Assembly: GCA_017744735.1 (NCBI GenBank)
Contig: JAGIAR010000008.1
Location: 106,561 to 170,560, forward strand
Length of the DNA stretch: 64,000 bases
Reading direction: 5' to 3'
From: Novosphingobium sp.
Lineage (GTDB): Bacteria; Pseudomonadota; Alphaproteobacteria; Sphingomonadales; Sphingomonadaceae
Every line of letters begins with the position of its first letter. Position 1 is the first letter of the stretch. Shown piece by piece: positions 37,055 through 46,399 of the stretch. Under the pieces are notes generated by a model. The model made no database searches. It was not told the DNA's origin and saw only the letters and a list, made by a program, of their open reading frames with translations. The translations under genes and the position numbers were made by a program.

Positions 37055-38182
37055 ATGCCGCCCCTGCGCCTCTCTATCCTGTCGCTCGCCCTGCTGCCAG
37101 CGCTTGCTGCCTGTGGCGGGGACGGAACCTCGAGTGAAGCGCCGGTGCCATCGGCCGCGGCGCTCGAGGGGATTGCGGCCGATCCCGGTGCCGCGCGCGA
37201 CGAGCTTGCCCGCCGGATCGACCGCCTGTTCACCGATCCGGCGATGGGCGAGACCCGCGCGGTGATCGTGATGCACGACGGACGGACAGTCGCCGAGCGC
37301 TATGCCGAGCCTTATAGCGAGGAGACCCGCTTCATAAGCTGGTCGATGGCCAAGAGCGTGACCGGGGTGATGATCGGAATGCTGGTGGCCGACGGCAAGT
37401 TGCGGCTGGACGAGACCCCGCCGATCCCGAACTGGCGCCGCCCCGGAGATCCGCGCGGCGCAATCACGTTGCGCGAACTGCTGCAGATGCGCTCCGGCCT
37501 GCGTCACACGGAGACGGGCGATCCGGCCTACGATGCCGACACCGTGCGGATGCTGTTCCTCGAAGGGCGCGACGACATGGCCGCCTATGCCGAGGCCGAG
37601 CCGCTGGAGGCGAGGCCGGGCAGCAAGTTCGAATATTCCACCAACACCAGCGTGATCCTGGCCGACATCGCCGCCCGGGTGCTGACCGCCAGCAGCGACC
37701 CGGATGCGCGGCGCAAGGCGGTCGACGATTTCCTCAAGGCGCGGATCTTTACACCGCTGGGCATGTATTCGATGGTTCCCGAGTTCGATCGCTCGGGCAC
37801 GCTGATCGGGGGGAGCATGATCCACGGCACCGCGCGCGACTGGGCGCGGTTCGGCGAGTTCCTGCGGCACGAGGGTGCGGTCAAGGGCGCGCAGCTCGTA
37901 CCGAAGGGCTGGATCGACTTCATGACCACGCCGAGCCCCCGCGCGCCCGACTACGGCGCGCAGATCTGGCTCAACCGACCGTCGAAAGCCGATCGCGACG
38001 TGCTGTTCGCGAGCAAGGGCCCGCCAAGCGCCTTCTCGATGGTCGGCCATCTCGGCCAGTATGTCGTGGTCGCCCCGGACCGGGCGCTGACCGTGGTCCG
38101 GCTGGGCAAGACCGACGACGCCGGACGCGACCCGGTGATCGCGGCGATCGGCGACATCGTCGCGCTCTATCCGCCGGACTGA
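37055..38182 (+). CDS. lipoprotein serine hydrolase (beta-lactamase/esterase family)
   Basis: 375 residues. The signal peptide ends in lipobox LLPALAAC (Cys20). The penicillin-binding-protein fold follows: SMAK (Ser97, Lys100), YSTN (Tyr194) and a VGHLGQY segment near the C-terminus in place of KTG. This matches class C-like esterases and 6-aminohexanoate-dimer hydrolases (EstB/NylB type); a true beta-lactamase role is not implied. Substrate unknown. ATG at 37055 gives a complete lipoprotein signal. Divergent from the Cys-rich membrane gene; its end overlaps the convergent CDF gene by 16 bp. Confidence 0.88.
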   Translation: MPPLRLSILSLALLPALAACGGDGTSSEAPVPSAAALEGIAADPGAARDELARRIDRLFTDPAMGETRAVIVMHDGRTVAERYAEPYSEETRFISWSMAKSVTGVMIGMLVADGKLRLDETPPIPNWRRPGDPRGAITLRELLQMRSGLRHTETGDPAYDADTVRMLFLEGRDDMAAYAEAEPLEARPGSKFEYSTNTSVILADIAARVLTASSDPDARRKAVDDFLKARIFTPLGMYSMVPEFDRSGTLIGGSMIHGTARDWARFGEFLRHEGAVKGAQLVPKGWIDFMTTPSPRAPDYGAQIWLNRPSKADRDVLFASKGPPSAFSMVGHLGQYVVVAPDRALTVVRLGKTDDAGRDPVIAAIGDIVALYPPD

Positions 38183-39111
38183 TCCTTCCCCGGGAGGAGT
38201 TCCTGCGTCGCCAGTCCCTCCTCGCGCGTCCGGTTGGCCGGATCGAGATGGACCAGCAGCTCGATCCCCGGGAAGGCCCGCATCACCTCGTCCTCGATCG
38301 CATCGACCACGTCGTGCGCCCGCTCGACCGTGAGCAGCGGATCGACCGAGGCATGGAATTGCGCGAAGTCATGCGCCCCGCTGGTGCGGGTCCGCAGATC
38401 GTGAACCCCGCGCAAATCTGGATTGCGGGCTAGCACGGCGAGGAGTTCGTCGCGCTTCTCCTCCGGCCATTCGCGGTCCATGATCTGATTCACCGCCTCG
38501 CGTGAAGCGCTGAAGGCACCCCAGCCGAGCCACAGCGCGATGACGATCCCGAAGCCCGCGTCCGCCCCGGCAACATGCGCATATTGCTCCAGCGCCAGCG
38601 CCGCGATCACGGCCAGGTTGAGCGCAAGGTCGGACTTGTAGTGCAGATTGTCGGTCGTGATCGCGAGGCTGCCGGTCCTGCGGATGACGTGACGCTGCCA
38701 GGCAAGCAGCGCCAGCGTTGCCGCGAATGCGACCAGCGAGACGAGGATCCCGTCTGCCGCCGCTTCGGTCCGCGCGCCCGCGAGCAGTTGGCTTACCCCC
38801 CGGAACAGCAGGCCCGCAGCCGAGAAACTGATCAGCACCACCTGGAACATCGCCGCGAGCGCCTCGGCCTTGCCGTGGCCGAAACGATGCTCGGCATCGG
38901 CGGGCTGGGCGGCGACCCATACGCCGGCGAGCGTTGCGATGCTGGCGATCAGGTCGAGCGTGGTGTCGGCCAGGCTACCGAGCATCGCGGTCGATCCGGT
39001 GCGCCAGACCGCCCACACTTTCATGATTGCGAGCAGCACCGCCACCGCGATCGAAGCGGCCGCCGCGCTGCGGGTGAGGAATGCGCGCTGGTCGGTGGAA
39101 ACGGTGCTCAT
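38167..39111 (-). CDS. cation diffusion facilitator (FieF-like metal exporter)
   Basis: 314 residues, with six helices and the CDF metal sites: [12 protein letters not shown] in TM2 (Asp pair), [13 protein letters not shown] in the loop and [12 protein letters not shown] in TM5 (His and Asp). The C-terminal cytoplasmic domain has [20 protein letters not shown]. The DD-HD arrangement fits Zn2+ or Fe2+ export. ATG at 39111 overlaps the stop of pdxH (ATGA), so these are co-transcribed. Its 3' end overlaps the convergent hydrolase gene. Confidence 0.92.
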   Translation of the reverse strand: MSTVSTDQRAFLTRSAAAASIAVAVLLAIMKVWAVWRTGSTAMLGSLADTTLDLIASIATLAGVWVAAQPADAEHRFGHGKAEALAAMFQVVLISFSAAGLLFRGVSQLLAGARTEAAADGILVSLVAFAATLALLAWQRHVIRRTGSLAITTDNLHYKSDLALNLAVIAALALEQYAHVAGADAGFGIVIALWLGWGAFSASREAVNQIMDREWPEEKRDELLAVLARNPDLRGVHDLRTRTSGAHDFAQFHASVDPLLTVERAHDVVDAIEDEVMRAFPGIELLVHLDPANRTREEGLATQELLPGKDQSGG

Positions 39112-39710
39112 GGATACAGCAGGCTGCTCGTCCAGCCCGCTCCCTGACGCACGAAGCGCCGCCGCTCGTGCAGGCGAAACTCGCGGTCGATCCAGAATTC
39201 GATCGCCCGGGGGGTCAGGCGGAAGCCGCTCCAGTGCGGCGGGCGGGGAATCTCCTGCCCGGCGTAGCGTTGGGTGAGCTCTTCGACCCGCGCCACATAG
39301 GTCGCGCGGGCATCGAGCGGGCGCGACTGATCGGAGGCGGCCGAGCCGATTTGCGAATCGCGCGCACGGCTGTGGAAATAGTCGTCCGCCATCTCCGGGG
39401 AAACTTCCGCGAGCGTCCCCTCGATCCGGACCTGCCGTCTCAGGCTCTTCCAGTGGAACAGCAGTGCCGCCTGCGGGTTGGCCAGGATCTCGCCGCCCTT
39501 GCGGCTCTGCAGGTTGGTGTAGAACACGAAGCCGTCCGGATCGTGGCCCTTCAGCAGCACCATCCGCACCGAGGGCGCGCCCTCGGGCGTGGCGGTCGCG
39601 AGCGCCATCGCGTTCGAATCGTTCGGCTCGCTTGCCCTGGCCTCGGCGTACCAGGCGTCGAACAGGGCGAAGGGGTCGGTATCCGGGATGGCGTCTTGCG
39701 TGTCCTTCAT
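39108..39710 (-). CDS. pdxH: pyridoxamine 5'-phosphate oxidase
   Basis: FMN enzyme that makes pyridoxal 5'-phosphate from pyridoxine- or pyridoxamine-5'-phosphate. 200 residues: [13 protein letters not shown] at the N-terminus, [52 protein letters not shown], and the C-terminal [16 protein letters not shown]...HERRRF...LYP typical of the family. It is divergent from dnaJ and overlaps the CDF gene. Confidence 0.96.
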   Translation of the reverse strand: MKDTQDAIPDTDPFALFDAWYAEARASEPNDSNAMALATATPEGAPSVRMVLLKGHDPDGFVFYTNLQSRKGGEILANPQAALLFHWKSLRRQVRIEGTLAEVSPEMADDYFHSRARDSQIGSAASDQSRPLDARATYVARVEELTQRYAGQEIPRPPHWSGFRLTPRAIEFWIDREFRLHERRRFVRQGAGWTSSLLYP

Positions 39711-39737
39711 TGCTCCTGCCTAAGCCTCTATCGCGCC

Positions 39738-39765
39738 GCAGGAAAGTGTCGGCAGGAAAGTGTCG
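39738..39765. repeat. perfect tandem repeat of 14 bp between pdxH and dnaJ
   Basis: GCAGGAAAGTGTCG occurs twice without a gap (39738-39751 and 39752-39765). It lies in the 99-bp divergent region. It may be a duplicated regulator site or a simple slippage duplication. Confidence 0.8.
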
Positions 39766-39809
39766 CGCCAAGCTTGCCTAGCGATGTTGCATTACCTAGC
39801 TAACACACC

Positions 39810-40784
39810 ATGGCCGATCCCTATTCCACCCTTGGCGTTGCCCGCAGTGCGAGCGAGAAGGAGATCAAGTCCGCCTATCGCAAGCTCGCCAAGGAGCTTC
39901 ACCCCGATACCAACAAGGACAACCCCAAGGCGGCGGAACGCTTTTCCGACGTTACCCGCGCCTACGACCTGCTGTCCGACAAGGACAAGCGCGCCCAGTT
40001 CGACCGGGGCGAGATCGACGCCGACGGCAATCCGGCGATGCCCTTCGGCATGGGCGGCGGAAGCGGCGGGTTCGGAGGGTTCCGGGGCGGCGCCGGCGCG
40101 GGCCAGCGGGGTTATTCGGCGCAGGATTTCGAGGGCTTCGGCAATGACGGCATCGATCTGGGCGATATTTTCGAAGGCCTGTTCGGCGGGCGCGGCGGAG
40201 GGGGAGGGTTCCCCGGCGGCGGTGGCGGGTTCGGCCAGCGTGGCCAGCCGCGGCAGCCGCCACAGCGCGGCGCGAACGTCCAGTATCGCCTGAAGGTGCC
40301 GTTCGTCGATGCGGCAACCGGCAAGGACCAGCGAATCACGCTGTCGGACGGCAAGACGATCGACCTCAAGCTGCCCGCGGGGGTCGAAAGCGGCACCCAG
40401 ATGCGCATCAAGGGCAAGGGCGAGAATGGCCCGGCCGGTCCCGGCGACGCGCTGGTGACGATCGAGATCGATGGCCATGCCTTCTTCCGCCGCGAAGGCA
40501 ACGACGTGCGGATCGAGCTGCCGGTGACGCTGGACGAGGCGGTGGGCGGCGCCAAGATCAAGGTGCCGACGGTGGACGGCGCGGTGATGCTCACGGTCGC
40601 GCCGGGTAGCAGCACGGGCAAGGTGTTGCGTCTGAAGGGCAAGGGGTTCCAGGCCAAGGGCGGCGCGCGGGGCGACCAGCTGGTCACTTTGCAGGTCGAA
40701 ATCCCCGAAGGCGATGCCGATCTGGCCAAGCGGCTCGAGGGATGGCGTGACACGCGGGATTTGCGCGCTAAGTTCGGGAGCTGA
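39810..40784 (+). CDS. DnaJ-like co-chaperone (CbpA type)
   Basis: 324 residues. J domain at residues 4-68 ([20 protein letters not shown]; the HPD motif in [10 protein letters not shown]). A Gly/Phe-rich linker follows (about 75-145), then two beta C-terminal domains (about 150-315). It has no zinc-finger region, so it is of the CbpA/type II class rather than classical DnaJ. No ribosome site is visible before the ATG; see the leaderless note in the findings. First gene of dnaJ-brkB-fabI, with a TGATG overlap to brkB. Confidence 0.93.
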   Translation: MADPYSTLGVARSASEKEIKSAYRKLAKELHPDTNKDNPKAAERFSDVTRAYDLLSDKDKRAQFDRGEIDADGNPAMPFGMGGGSGGFGGFRGGAGAGQRGYSAQDFEGFGNDGIDLGDIFEGLFGGRGGGGGFPGGGGGFGQRGQPRQPPQRGANVQYRLKVPFVDAATGKDQRITLSDGKTIDLKLPAGVESGTQMRIKGKGENGPAGPGDALVTIEIDGHAFFRREGNDVRIELPVTLDEAVGGAKIKVPTVDGAVMLTVAPGSSTGKVLRLKGKGFQAKGGARGDQLVTLQVEIPEGDADLAKRLEGWRDTRDLRAKFGS

Positions 40785-41821
40785 TGCCTCCCCCGCCGAC
40801 GGATCCCGGCCTCGAAGCCACCTGCCCGACCGACCATACCGAAACCGAGCAGTTCAAGCGGCCCGACAAGACGGTTCCCGACTATTCGCCCGAAGCCCGG
40901 CGCAAGGCCGCGCAATTGCGCGCGCTCGATCCGATGCTGCCGGCGATCGAGCGGTCGACCGGCGTCGCGCGCGTACTCGAGGTCACCCGCCGGACCTTCA
41001 GCGGGACCTGGAACGACGGCTTCATCCATGCCGGCAACCTCGCCTACGTAACGCTGTTCGCGATCTTTCCGTTTTTCATCTTCGGCGCGGCGCTGTTCTC
41101 GCTGCTGGGCGAGGATGCCGATCGCTCGATCGCGATCACCTCGGTGCTGCGCGCGCTTCCCAGCAATGTCGCCGAGGCGATCGGCCCGGATGCGCGCGCG
41201 GCGATCAATGCGCGCAGCGGCTGGCTGCTGGCCTTCGGCGCACTGGCATCGCTGTGGACCGTGGGCGGGCTGGTCGAAACGATCCGCGACATCCTGCGCC
41301 GCGCCTACGGCACCCGCCCCACCCGCAGCTTCTGGTGGTACCGGCTCACCTCCGCCGGGATCATCGTGGGCGCGGTGATGCTGCTGGTGCTCGGGTTGGT
41401 GACACAGGTGCTGATCGGCACGATAGAAGAGGTGATCGACGCCTGGTTTCCGCAATTGCTGCACTGGATCGATGCGCTCACCCTGTCGCGGATCGTCCCG
41501 GTCGCGGCGGTCTACTGCTCGATCTTCCTGCTGTTTCTCTCGCTCACCCCGCACCGCTACCGCGGCAAGCGCTATCACAAGTGGCCGGGCGCGCTCCTGG
41601 TCACGCTGTGGTGGCTGGGGGTGACCCTGGCGTTCCCGCCGCTGCTGCGCAGCCTGTTCAGCTACAGCCTGACCTATGGCAGCCTCGCGGGGATCATGAT
41701 CACGCTTTTCTTTTTCTGGCTCATCGGCTTAGGGATGGTGGCCGGGGCGGAATTGAACGCCGTGCTTGCCGTCTCGCCCGAGGAAGAGGGCATCGGCACG
41801 AGTGAAGTGAAGACGACGTGA
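40784..41821 (+). CDS. YihY/BrkB family membrane protein
   Basis: 345 residues. A charged cytoplasmic N-terminus of about 80 residues precedes six helices with the family pattern: AGNLAYVTLFAIFPFFIFGA, LLAFGALASLWTVGGLVETI, RLTSAGIIVGAVMLLVLGLV and GIMITLFFFWLIGLGMVAGA. Named historically as ribonuclease BN or BrkB; the present function is unknown (possible lipid or solute transport). ATG overlaps the dnaJ stop. fabI follows after 19 bp. Confidence 0.9.
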   Translation: MPPPPTDPGLEATCPTDHTETEQFKRPDKTVPDYSPEARRKAAQLRALDPMLPAIERSTGVARVLEVTRRTFSGTWNDGFIHAGNLAYVTLFAIFPFFIFGAALFSLLGEDADRSIAITSVLRALPSNVAEAIGPDARAAINARSGWLLAFGALASLWTVGGLVETIRDILRRAYGTRPTRSFWWYRLTSAGIIVGAVMLLVLGLVTQVLIGTIEEVIDAWFPQLLHWIDALTLSRIVPVAAVYCSIFLLFLSLTPHRYRGKRYHKWPGALLVTLWWLGVTLAFPPLLRSLFSYSLTYGSLAGIMITLFFFWLIGLGMVAGAELNAVLAVSPEEEGIGTSEVKTT

Positions 41822-41840
41822 AAGACCAGGAGAAGGCTCG

Positions 41841-42644
41841 ATGAGCGGTCTGATGCAGGGGAAACGGGGCCTGATCATGGGTCTCGCCAACGACAAGTCC
41901 CTCGCCTGGGGCATTGCCAAGCGGTTGCACGAACAGGGGGCGGAACTCGCCTTCACCTATCCCAACGCGGCGATCGAGAAGCGCTGCCGCCCGCTGGCCG
42001 AGCAACTCGGCAGCGATTTCGTGTTCGAATGCGACGTCGGAGAGATGTCCGCGCTCGACACCGCCTTCGCCACCCTGGCAGAGCGCTGGCCGACGATCGA
42101 CTTCCTCGTCCACGCGATCGGCGCGTCGGACAAGAACGAGCTGCGCGGCCGCTATTCGGACACCAGCCTCGACAACTTCCTGATGACCATGAACATCAGC
42201 GTCTACAGCTTCACCGCAGTCGCCCAGCGCGCGATTCCGCTGATGCCCAACGGCGGTTCGCTGCTGACGCTGACCTATTACGGCGCCGAGAAGGTCGTGC
42301 CGCACTACAACGTGATGGGCGTCGCCAAGTCTGCGCTCGAGACCAGCGTGAAATATCTCGCGATGGACCTGGGTGCCGACAATATCCGCGTGAACGCGAT
42401 CTCGGCCGGGCCGATCCGCACGCTCGCGGCCTCCGGGATCGGCGATTTCAACCTGATCCTGAAGTGGAACGAACTGAATTCGCCGCTGGGGCGCAACGTG
42501 ACGATCGACGACGTCGGCGGCGCGGGGCTCTACTTGCTGTCGGATCTGGCATCGGGCGTGACCGGCGAGATCCACCACGTGGACGCCGGCTACAACGTCA
42601 TCGGGATGAAGCGCGAGGACGCGCCGGACATCGCGCTGGCCTGA
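41841..42644 (+). CDS. fabI: enoyl-[acyl-carrier-protein] reductase (NADH)
   Basis: Last step of each fatty-acid elongation cycle; the target of triclosan. 267 residues, with GKRGLIMGLANDKSLAWGIA (NADH binding), HAIGASDKNELRGRY, and the active-site pair in TYYGAEKVVPHYNVMGVAKS (Tyr-x6-Lys). SAGPIRTLAASGIGDF also matches. AGGAGAAGG precedes the ATG. Three bases separate its stop from that of the convergent wecC. Confidence 0.97.
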   Translation: MSGLMQGKRGLIMGLANDKSLAWGIAKRLHEQGAELAFTYPNAAIEKRCRPLAEQLGSDFVFECDVGEMSALDTAFATLAERWPTIDFLVHAIGASDKNELRGRYSDTSLDNFLMTMNISVYSFTAVAQRAIPLMPNGGSLLTLTYYGAEKVVPHYNVMGVAKSALETSVKYLAMDLGADNIRVNAISAGPIRTLAASGIGDFNLILKWNELNSPLGRNVTIDDVGGAGLYLLSDLASGVTGEIHHVDAGYNVIGMKREDAPDIALA

Positions 42645-42647
42645 CGG

Positions 42648-43946
42648 TCAGGCCGACCTGCGCAAATCCTCGGCCGCCTCGATCGCCTTGGGCTGGTCGG
42701 GCCAGATTCCGCGGGTGTCGTAGACCATCTTGCCGATCCGCCTGGCGAGCGGGACCGCCTTGAACGCGTCGTGATCGACCAGCACGATCAGCACCCCGCA
42801 GGTCGCGAGCGCGGTTTCGAGGTCGAGCTTGGTCGCACCGGTACCGCCGTACTCGATCGGCAGTTCCTCGGTATGCGGCTCGACCACATGGATGCGGGCG
42901 CCGTACTTGCGCGCGAGCGTGGCCGAAACCAGCCGCGCGGGGCTCTCGCGGAAATCGTCGATATTGGCCTTGAAGGCGAGGCCGAGGCAGGCGACTTTCT
43001 CGCCCGGCGCGGCATCGATCAGCGCGCTCGCCTGAGCGATCACGTGGCGGATCTTGCCGTCGTTCACCCCGCGTGCGGTCTGGATCAGCGGGGTCTGCTC
43101 GCGCGCGCCGTGGACGATGAACCACGGATCGACCGCGATACAGTGGCCCCCGACACCCGGACCCGGCTGGAGGATGTTCACGCGCGGATGGCGGTTGGCG
43201 AGCTTGATCACTTCCCACACGTCCATCCCCATCGCGTCGGCGACGATCGAGAGCTCGTTGGCGAAGGCGATGTTGACGTCGCGATAGGCGTTTTCGACCA
43301 GCTTGGTCATCTCGGCGCTGCGCGCGTCGGTGACCACGCATTCCCCGCGCACGAAGCGCTGGTAGAACGCCGCCGCCTGCTCAGCGCAGTGCGGGGTTAT
43401 GCCGCCGATCGAGCGGTCGTTGTGGATCAGCTCCTCGAGGATCTTTCCTGGCAGCACGCGCTCCGGGCAATAGGCGATCGCAATCTCGGGCCGGGCGGCG
43501 ATGCCGGGCAGCCTGAGATCGGGCCGCTCGGCCGCGATCGCATCGCGCATCGCCTCGGTCGTGCCGACCGGCGAGGTCGATTCGAGAATCACCGTGTCGC
43601 CCGGCTTGAGCACCTTGGCGACCTCGCGGGTGGCGGCGAGAACGTATGAGATGTCGGGCGTGTGGTGCCCATCCTTCTCGAACGGGGTCGGCACCGCGAT
43701 CACGAAGACGTCGGCCGGAGCAACCTGCGTACTCGCCTTCAGATTTCCGCTGCGGACCACCGCCTGCACCAGCGCGTCGAGGTCGACTTCCTCGATATGG
43801 ATCTCGCCGCGGTTGATCGTGTCGACCACCTTCTGGGTGATATCGACACCGAGCACGTTCATGCCCGAACGGGCGATCACCGCGGCGGTCGGCAGGCCGA
43901 TATAACCAAGCCCCACCATGCAGACTTCCGGTTGCTTTGCGCGCAT
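42648..43946 (-). CDS. wecC: UDP-N-acetyl-D-mannosamine dehydrogenase
   Basis: Oxidises UDP-ManNAc to UDP-ManNAcA, a precursor for surface polysaccharide. 432 residues: VCMVGLGYIGLPTAAVIARS (NAD binding), IAVPTPF, AYCPERVLPGKILEEL, KLVENAYRDVNIAFANELS, LQPGPGVGGHCIAVDPWFIV with the catalytic Cys, and a C-terminal FKANIDDFRESPA. GAGGGAAG precedes the ATG at 43946; an in-frame ATG at 43961 is possible. It follows wecB by 59 bp, with a hairpin in the gap. Confidence 0.95.
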   Translation of the reverse strand: MRAKQPEVCMVGLGYIGLPTAAVIARSGMNVLGVDITQKVVDTINRGEIHIEEVDLDALVQAVVRSGNLKASTQVAPADVFVIAVPTPFEKDGHHTPDISYVLAATREVAKVLKPGDTVILESTSPVGTTEAMRDAIAAERPDLRLPGIAARPEIAIAYCPERVLPGKILEELIHNDRSIGGITPHCAEQAAAFYQRFVRGECVVTDARSAEMTKLVENAYRDVNIAFANELSIVADAMGMDVWEVIKLANRHPRVNILQPGPGVGGHCIAVDPWFIVHGAREQTPLIQTARGVNDGKIRHVIAQASALIDAAPGEKVACLGLAFKANIDDFRESPARLVSATLARKYGARIHVVEPHTEELPIEYGGTGATKLDLETALATCGVLIVLVDHDAFKAVPLARRIGKMVYDTRGIWPDQPKAIEAAEDLRRSA

Positions 43947-43983
43947 GCTTCCCTCGCTCATCGGGAAGCAGCATGTGCCGCAG

Positions 43984-44001
43984 ACCGGTAAATATACCGG
44001 T
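43984..44001. promoter_or_regulatory. inverted repeat between wecB and wecC
   Basis: ACCGGTA (43984-43990), AATA, TACCGGT (43995-44001) make a perfect 7-bp inverted repeat just after the wecB stop. There is no U tract on the minus strand, so it is more likely an mRNA structure or operator than a terminator. Confidence 0.45.
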
Positions 44002-44005
44002 AACG

Positions 44006-45127
44006 CTACCGCGCGAGCAGTTCCGCGATCCGCGCGGCGCTCTTGCCGTCGCCGAAGGGATTGTGCGCGCGGGCCATCGCGGCATAGGCGGCATCGTCGT
44101 CGAGCAGGCGGAATGTTTCGGCGACGATCGCGTCCGCATCGGTGCCGACCAGCCTGGCCGTACCCGCCTCGACCCCCTCGGGCCGCTCGGTCGTCTCGCG
44201 CATCACAAGCACCGGCTTGCCGAGCGCGGGTGCCTCTTCCTGCACCCCGCCGCTGTCGGTCAGCATCAGGTGGGACATGCCGATCAGATGCGCGAAATGC
44301 GGATAGTCGAGCGGCTCGATCAGCGCGACATTGTCGAGCCCGGCCAGTTCGCGGTCCATCACGCTGCGCACATTGGGGTTGAGATGGACCGGATAGATCA
44401 GCGCGATGTCGGGCCGCACCGCGATCCGCCGGATCGCGTCGGCGATCGACTGCATCCCCTGGCCGAAATTCTCGCGCCGATGGCTGGTGACCCCGATGAT
44501 TCGCTTGCCCGCGAAACGCCGTTCGAGCTCGGCCAGGCCGCCCGCAAGCGCCGGCTCGCGCGCGATGCGGTCGGTGATCCAGAACAGCGCATCGATCACC
44601 GTGTTGCCGGTGACATGGACCGTCGCCGGGTCGATCGTCTCGGCCCGCAGCGCCCGCGCCGCGGTTTCGGTCGGCGCGCAGTGGAGCGCGGCGATCGGGC
44701 CGATGATCCGGCGGTTGATCTCTTCCGGCCAGGGATGGTGGATATTGCCGCTGCGCAGGCCCGCCTCGACGTGGCACACCGGAATCTTGCGGTAATAGGC
44801 CGCCAGCGCGCCGGCCATCGCCGTCGCGGTATCGCCCTGGACCACCACCCAATCGGGCCGCTCCTCGTCGAGCACCTTCCCGATCCCGACCAGCAGCCGG
44901 GCGGTGAGCGCGTCCAGCGTCTGGTCCGGCTGCATCACCGCGAGATCGTGATCGGGCACCACGCCCGATATTGCGAGCACCTGGTCGAGCATTCCACGAT
45001 GCTGGCCGGTCACGCAGACGCGCGAGGCGAACCGGCTGTCGCCCTCCAGCGCGTGGACCAGCGGGAACAGCTTGATCGCTTCGGGCCTGGTGCCGAAGAT
45101 CGTGAGGATGCGTTGCGCGGCTTGCAT
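44006..45127 (-). CDS. wecB: UDP-N-acetylglucosamine 2-epimerase (non-hydrolysing)
   Basis: Makes UDP-ManNAc from UDP-GlcNAc; substrate for the neighbouring WecC. 373 residues: ILTIFGTRPEAIKLFPLVHA, VVQGDTATAMAGALAAYYRK, HVEAGLRSGNIHHPWPEEIN, VTSHRRENFGQGM and LTDSGGVQEEAPALGKPVLV. These are all the usual WecB/MnaA motifs. It is upstream of wecC on the same strand. No other polysaccharide genes are adjacent. Confidence 0.97.
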   Translation of the reverse strand: MQAAQRILTIFGTRPEAIKLFPLVHALEGDSRFASRVCVTGQHRGMLDQVLAISGVVPDHDLAVMQPDQTLDALTARLLVGIGKVLDEERPDWVVVQGDTATAMAGALAAYYRKIPVCHVEAGLRSGNIHHPWPEEINRRIIGPIAALHCAPTETAARALRAETIDPATVHVTGNTVIDALFWITDRIAREPALAGGLAELERRFAGKRIIGVTSHRRENFGQGMQSIADAIRRIAVRPDIALIYPVHLNPNVRSVMDRELAGLDNVALIEPLDYPHFAHLIGMSHLMLTDSGGVQEEAPALGKPVLVMRETTERPEGVEAGTARLVGTDADAIVAETFRLLDDDAAYAAMARAHNPFGDGKSAARIAELLAR

Positions 45128-45182
45128 GCGCGCGCTCTAGCGCAAGAAGGTTAAGGCTGCATCCCGCTGCAACGCGAGCCGG

Positions 45183-45770
45183 TTACTGGTCGCCCTGCGC
45201 CGGGGCCGGAGCGGGCGCCTCGGTCGCCGTGCCAGCCTTCTCGGCGGCCTCGGCCTCGGCGCGTTTCTTGGCGTCGAACTCCTTTTCGATCGCCTCGACC
45301 CGCGCCTGCTCGGCCGCGGCATCGGCATCAATGGTGGAAAGCCGCTTCTCGCGCTCGGCCTCGATCAGCTTGGCCGCCTGCACGCCGGGTCCGCTGCGCT
45401 TTTCGGCATAGGCCTGGTCGATCAGCTTCTGGGTGCAGCCGGAGAAGCCGCCATAACCCGAGGCCGAACACGAGTTGACCCCGAAGGCGCCGACCGACTC
45501 GAGGCTCTTCACGCGGTTCGCCCAGGCTTCGTTCGCGGGATTGTCGCCATCGCGCAGGTTCGGCGGAATCCGGTAACGCTCGTTTTCGTCCATCCGCGGG
45601 CAGACCACGATCTTCTTCGCATCGCTCGATGCCGGGCAGGGATCGTCCCCATAGACGATCACCAGATCGACCGTATCACCCGGCTCTTCCTGGGCGAAGG
45701 CCGGTGCGGGAAGGGTCACCGCCGAAAGGGCGAAGGCAAAGCCGGAAGCGAGAAAGGCGAGGCGATTCAT
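45183..45770 (-). CDS. exported protein of unknown function
   Basis: 195 residues. A signal peptide (residues 1-26, cleavage after AFA-Q) suggests periplasmic location. The mature part has cysteines in DDPCPASS, VVCPRMDENERYRIPPN, NSCSASGYGGFSGCTQ, and a charged helical or coiled-coil C-terminal third (AAKLIEAEREKRLSTIDADA) with an Ala/Pro/Gly tail. I do not recognise a named domain. It lies between wecB and coq7 with short gaps. Confidence 0.75.
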   Translation of the reverse strand: MNRLAFLASGFAFALSAVTLPAPAFAQEEPGDTVDLVIVYGDDPCPASSDAKKIVVCPRMDENERYRIPPNLRDGDNPANEAWANRVKSLESVGAFGVNSCSASGYGGFSGCTQKLIDQAYAEKRSGPGVQAAKLIEAEREKRLSTIDADAAAEQARVEAIEKEFDAKKRAEAEAAEKAGTATEAPAPAPAQGDQ

Positions 45771-45868
45771 CTTGGGTCTCCGCTACACTCAACGCGCATA
45801 TAGGCGATTTCCTGCGTTGCACACGGTCCGAAAACGCTTTTCGGCGCGCAATCTTCGACAGGCCGCGC

Positions 45869-46399
45869 TCAGATCCTTTCCGAGAGGCGGATCGCCAGCC
45901 GGCAGCCGAGCCGGATCGCGCCCGAGAGCAGCGGATAGGCCGGGGCCCGCTCGGCGCCCGCGGCCAGCGCCGCATCGCGGTGCTCGCGCTCGTCCTCGCG
46001 GAAAGCCTCGATGGTTCCGGCGAGCTCGGGATCGTCGTCCCCCCCTTCGGCTGCGGCCGCAAGCTCATCGAGCTGGCGCGAATAGTGCCGGTCGATCTCT
46101 TCCTCCACCGCCGCGGTGCAAGCCATCGCCGCCTCTGGTCCGATCAGCGCGGTCGCTGCGCCAAGCGCATAGCCCGCGACCGACCAGAACGGCTGCAACG
46201 CGGTCGGACGCACGCGGCGGTCCGCGGCCAGCGCGTTGAACCGCGCGAGATGCTCCGCCTCCTGCAGCGCCATACCGCGGATCTCGGTCGCATGCGGTCC
46301 GCGCTCGCCGAGCACCGCGAGCTGGCCGGCGTAGATGCGCGTGGCGCCGTATTCGCCCGCCTGATCGACCCGGATCATCCGTTTGGTATCGGGCCTCAT
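45869..46399 (-). CDS. coq7: demethoxyubiquinone hydroxylase (Coq7)
   Basis: Di-iron hydroxylase for a late step of ubiquinone synthesis. 176 residues. Iron-ligand motifs are EYGATRIYAGQ (Glu), ALQEAEHLARF (ExxH), VEEEIDRHYSRQ and FREDEREHRDAAL (ExxH). ATG at 46399 overlaps the dsbB stop (ATGA). It is the last gene of the long minus-strand run from proA. A likely role is quinone supply for the bc1 complex seen earlier in the window. Confidence 0.94.
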   Translation of the reverse strand: MRPDTKRMIRVDQAGEYGATRIYAGQLAVLGERGPHATEIRGMALQEAEHLARFNALAADRRVRPTALQPFWSVAGYALGAATALIGPEAAMACTAAVEEEIDRHYSRQLDELAAAAEGGDDDPELAGTIEAFREDEREHRDAALAAGAERAPAYPLLSGAIRLGCRLAIRLSERI

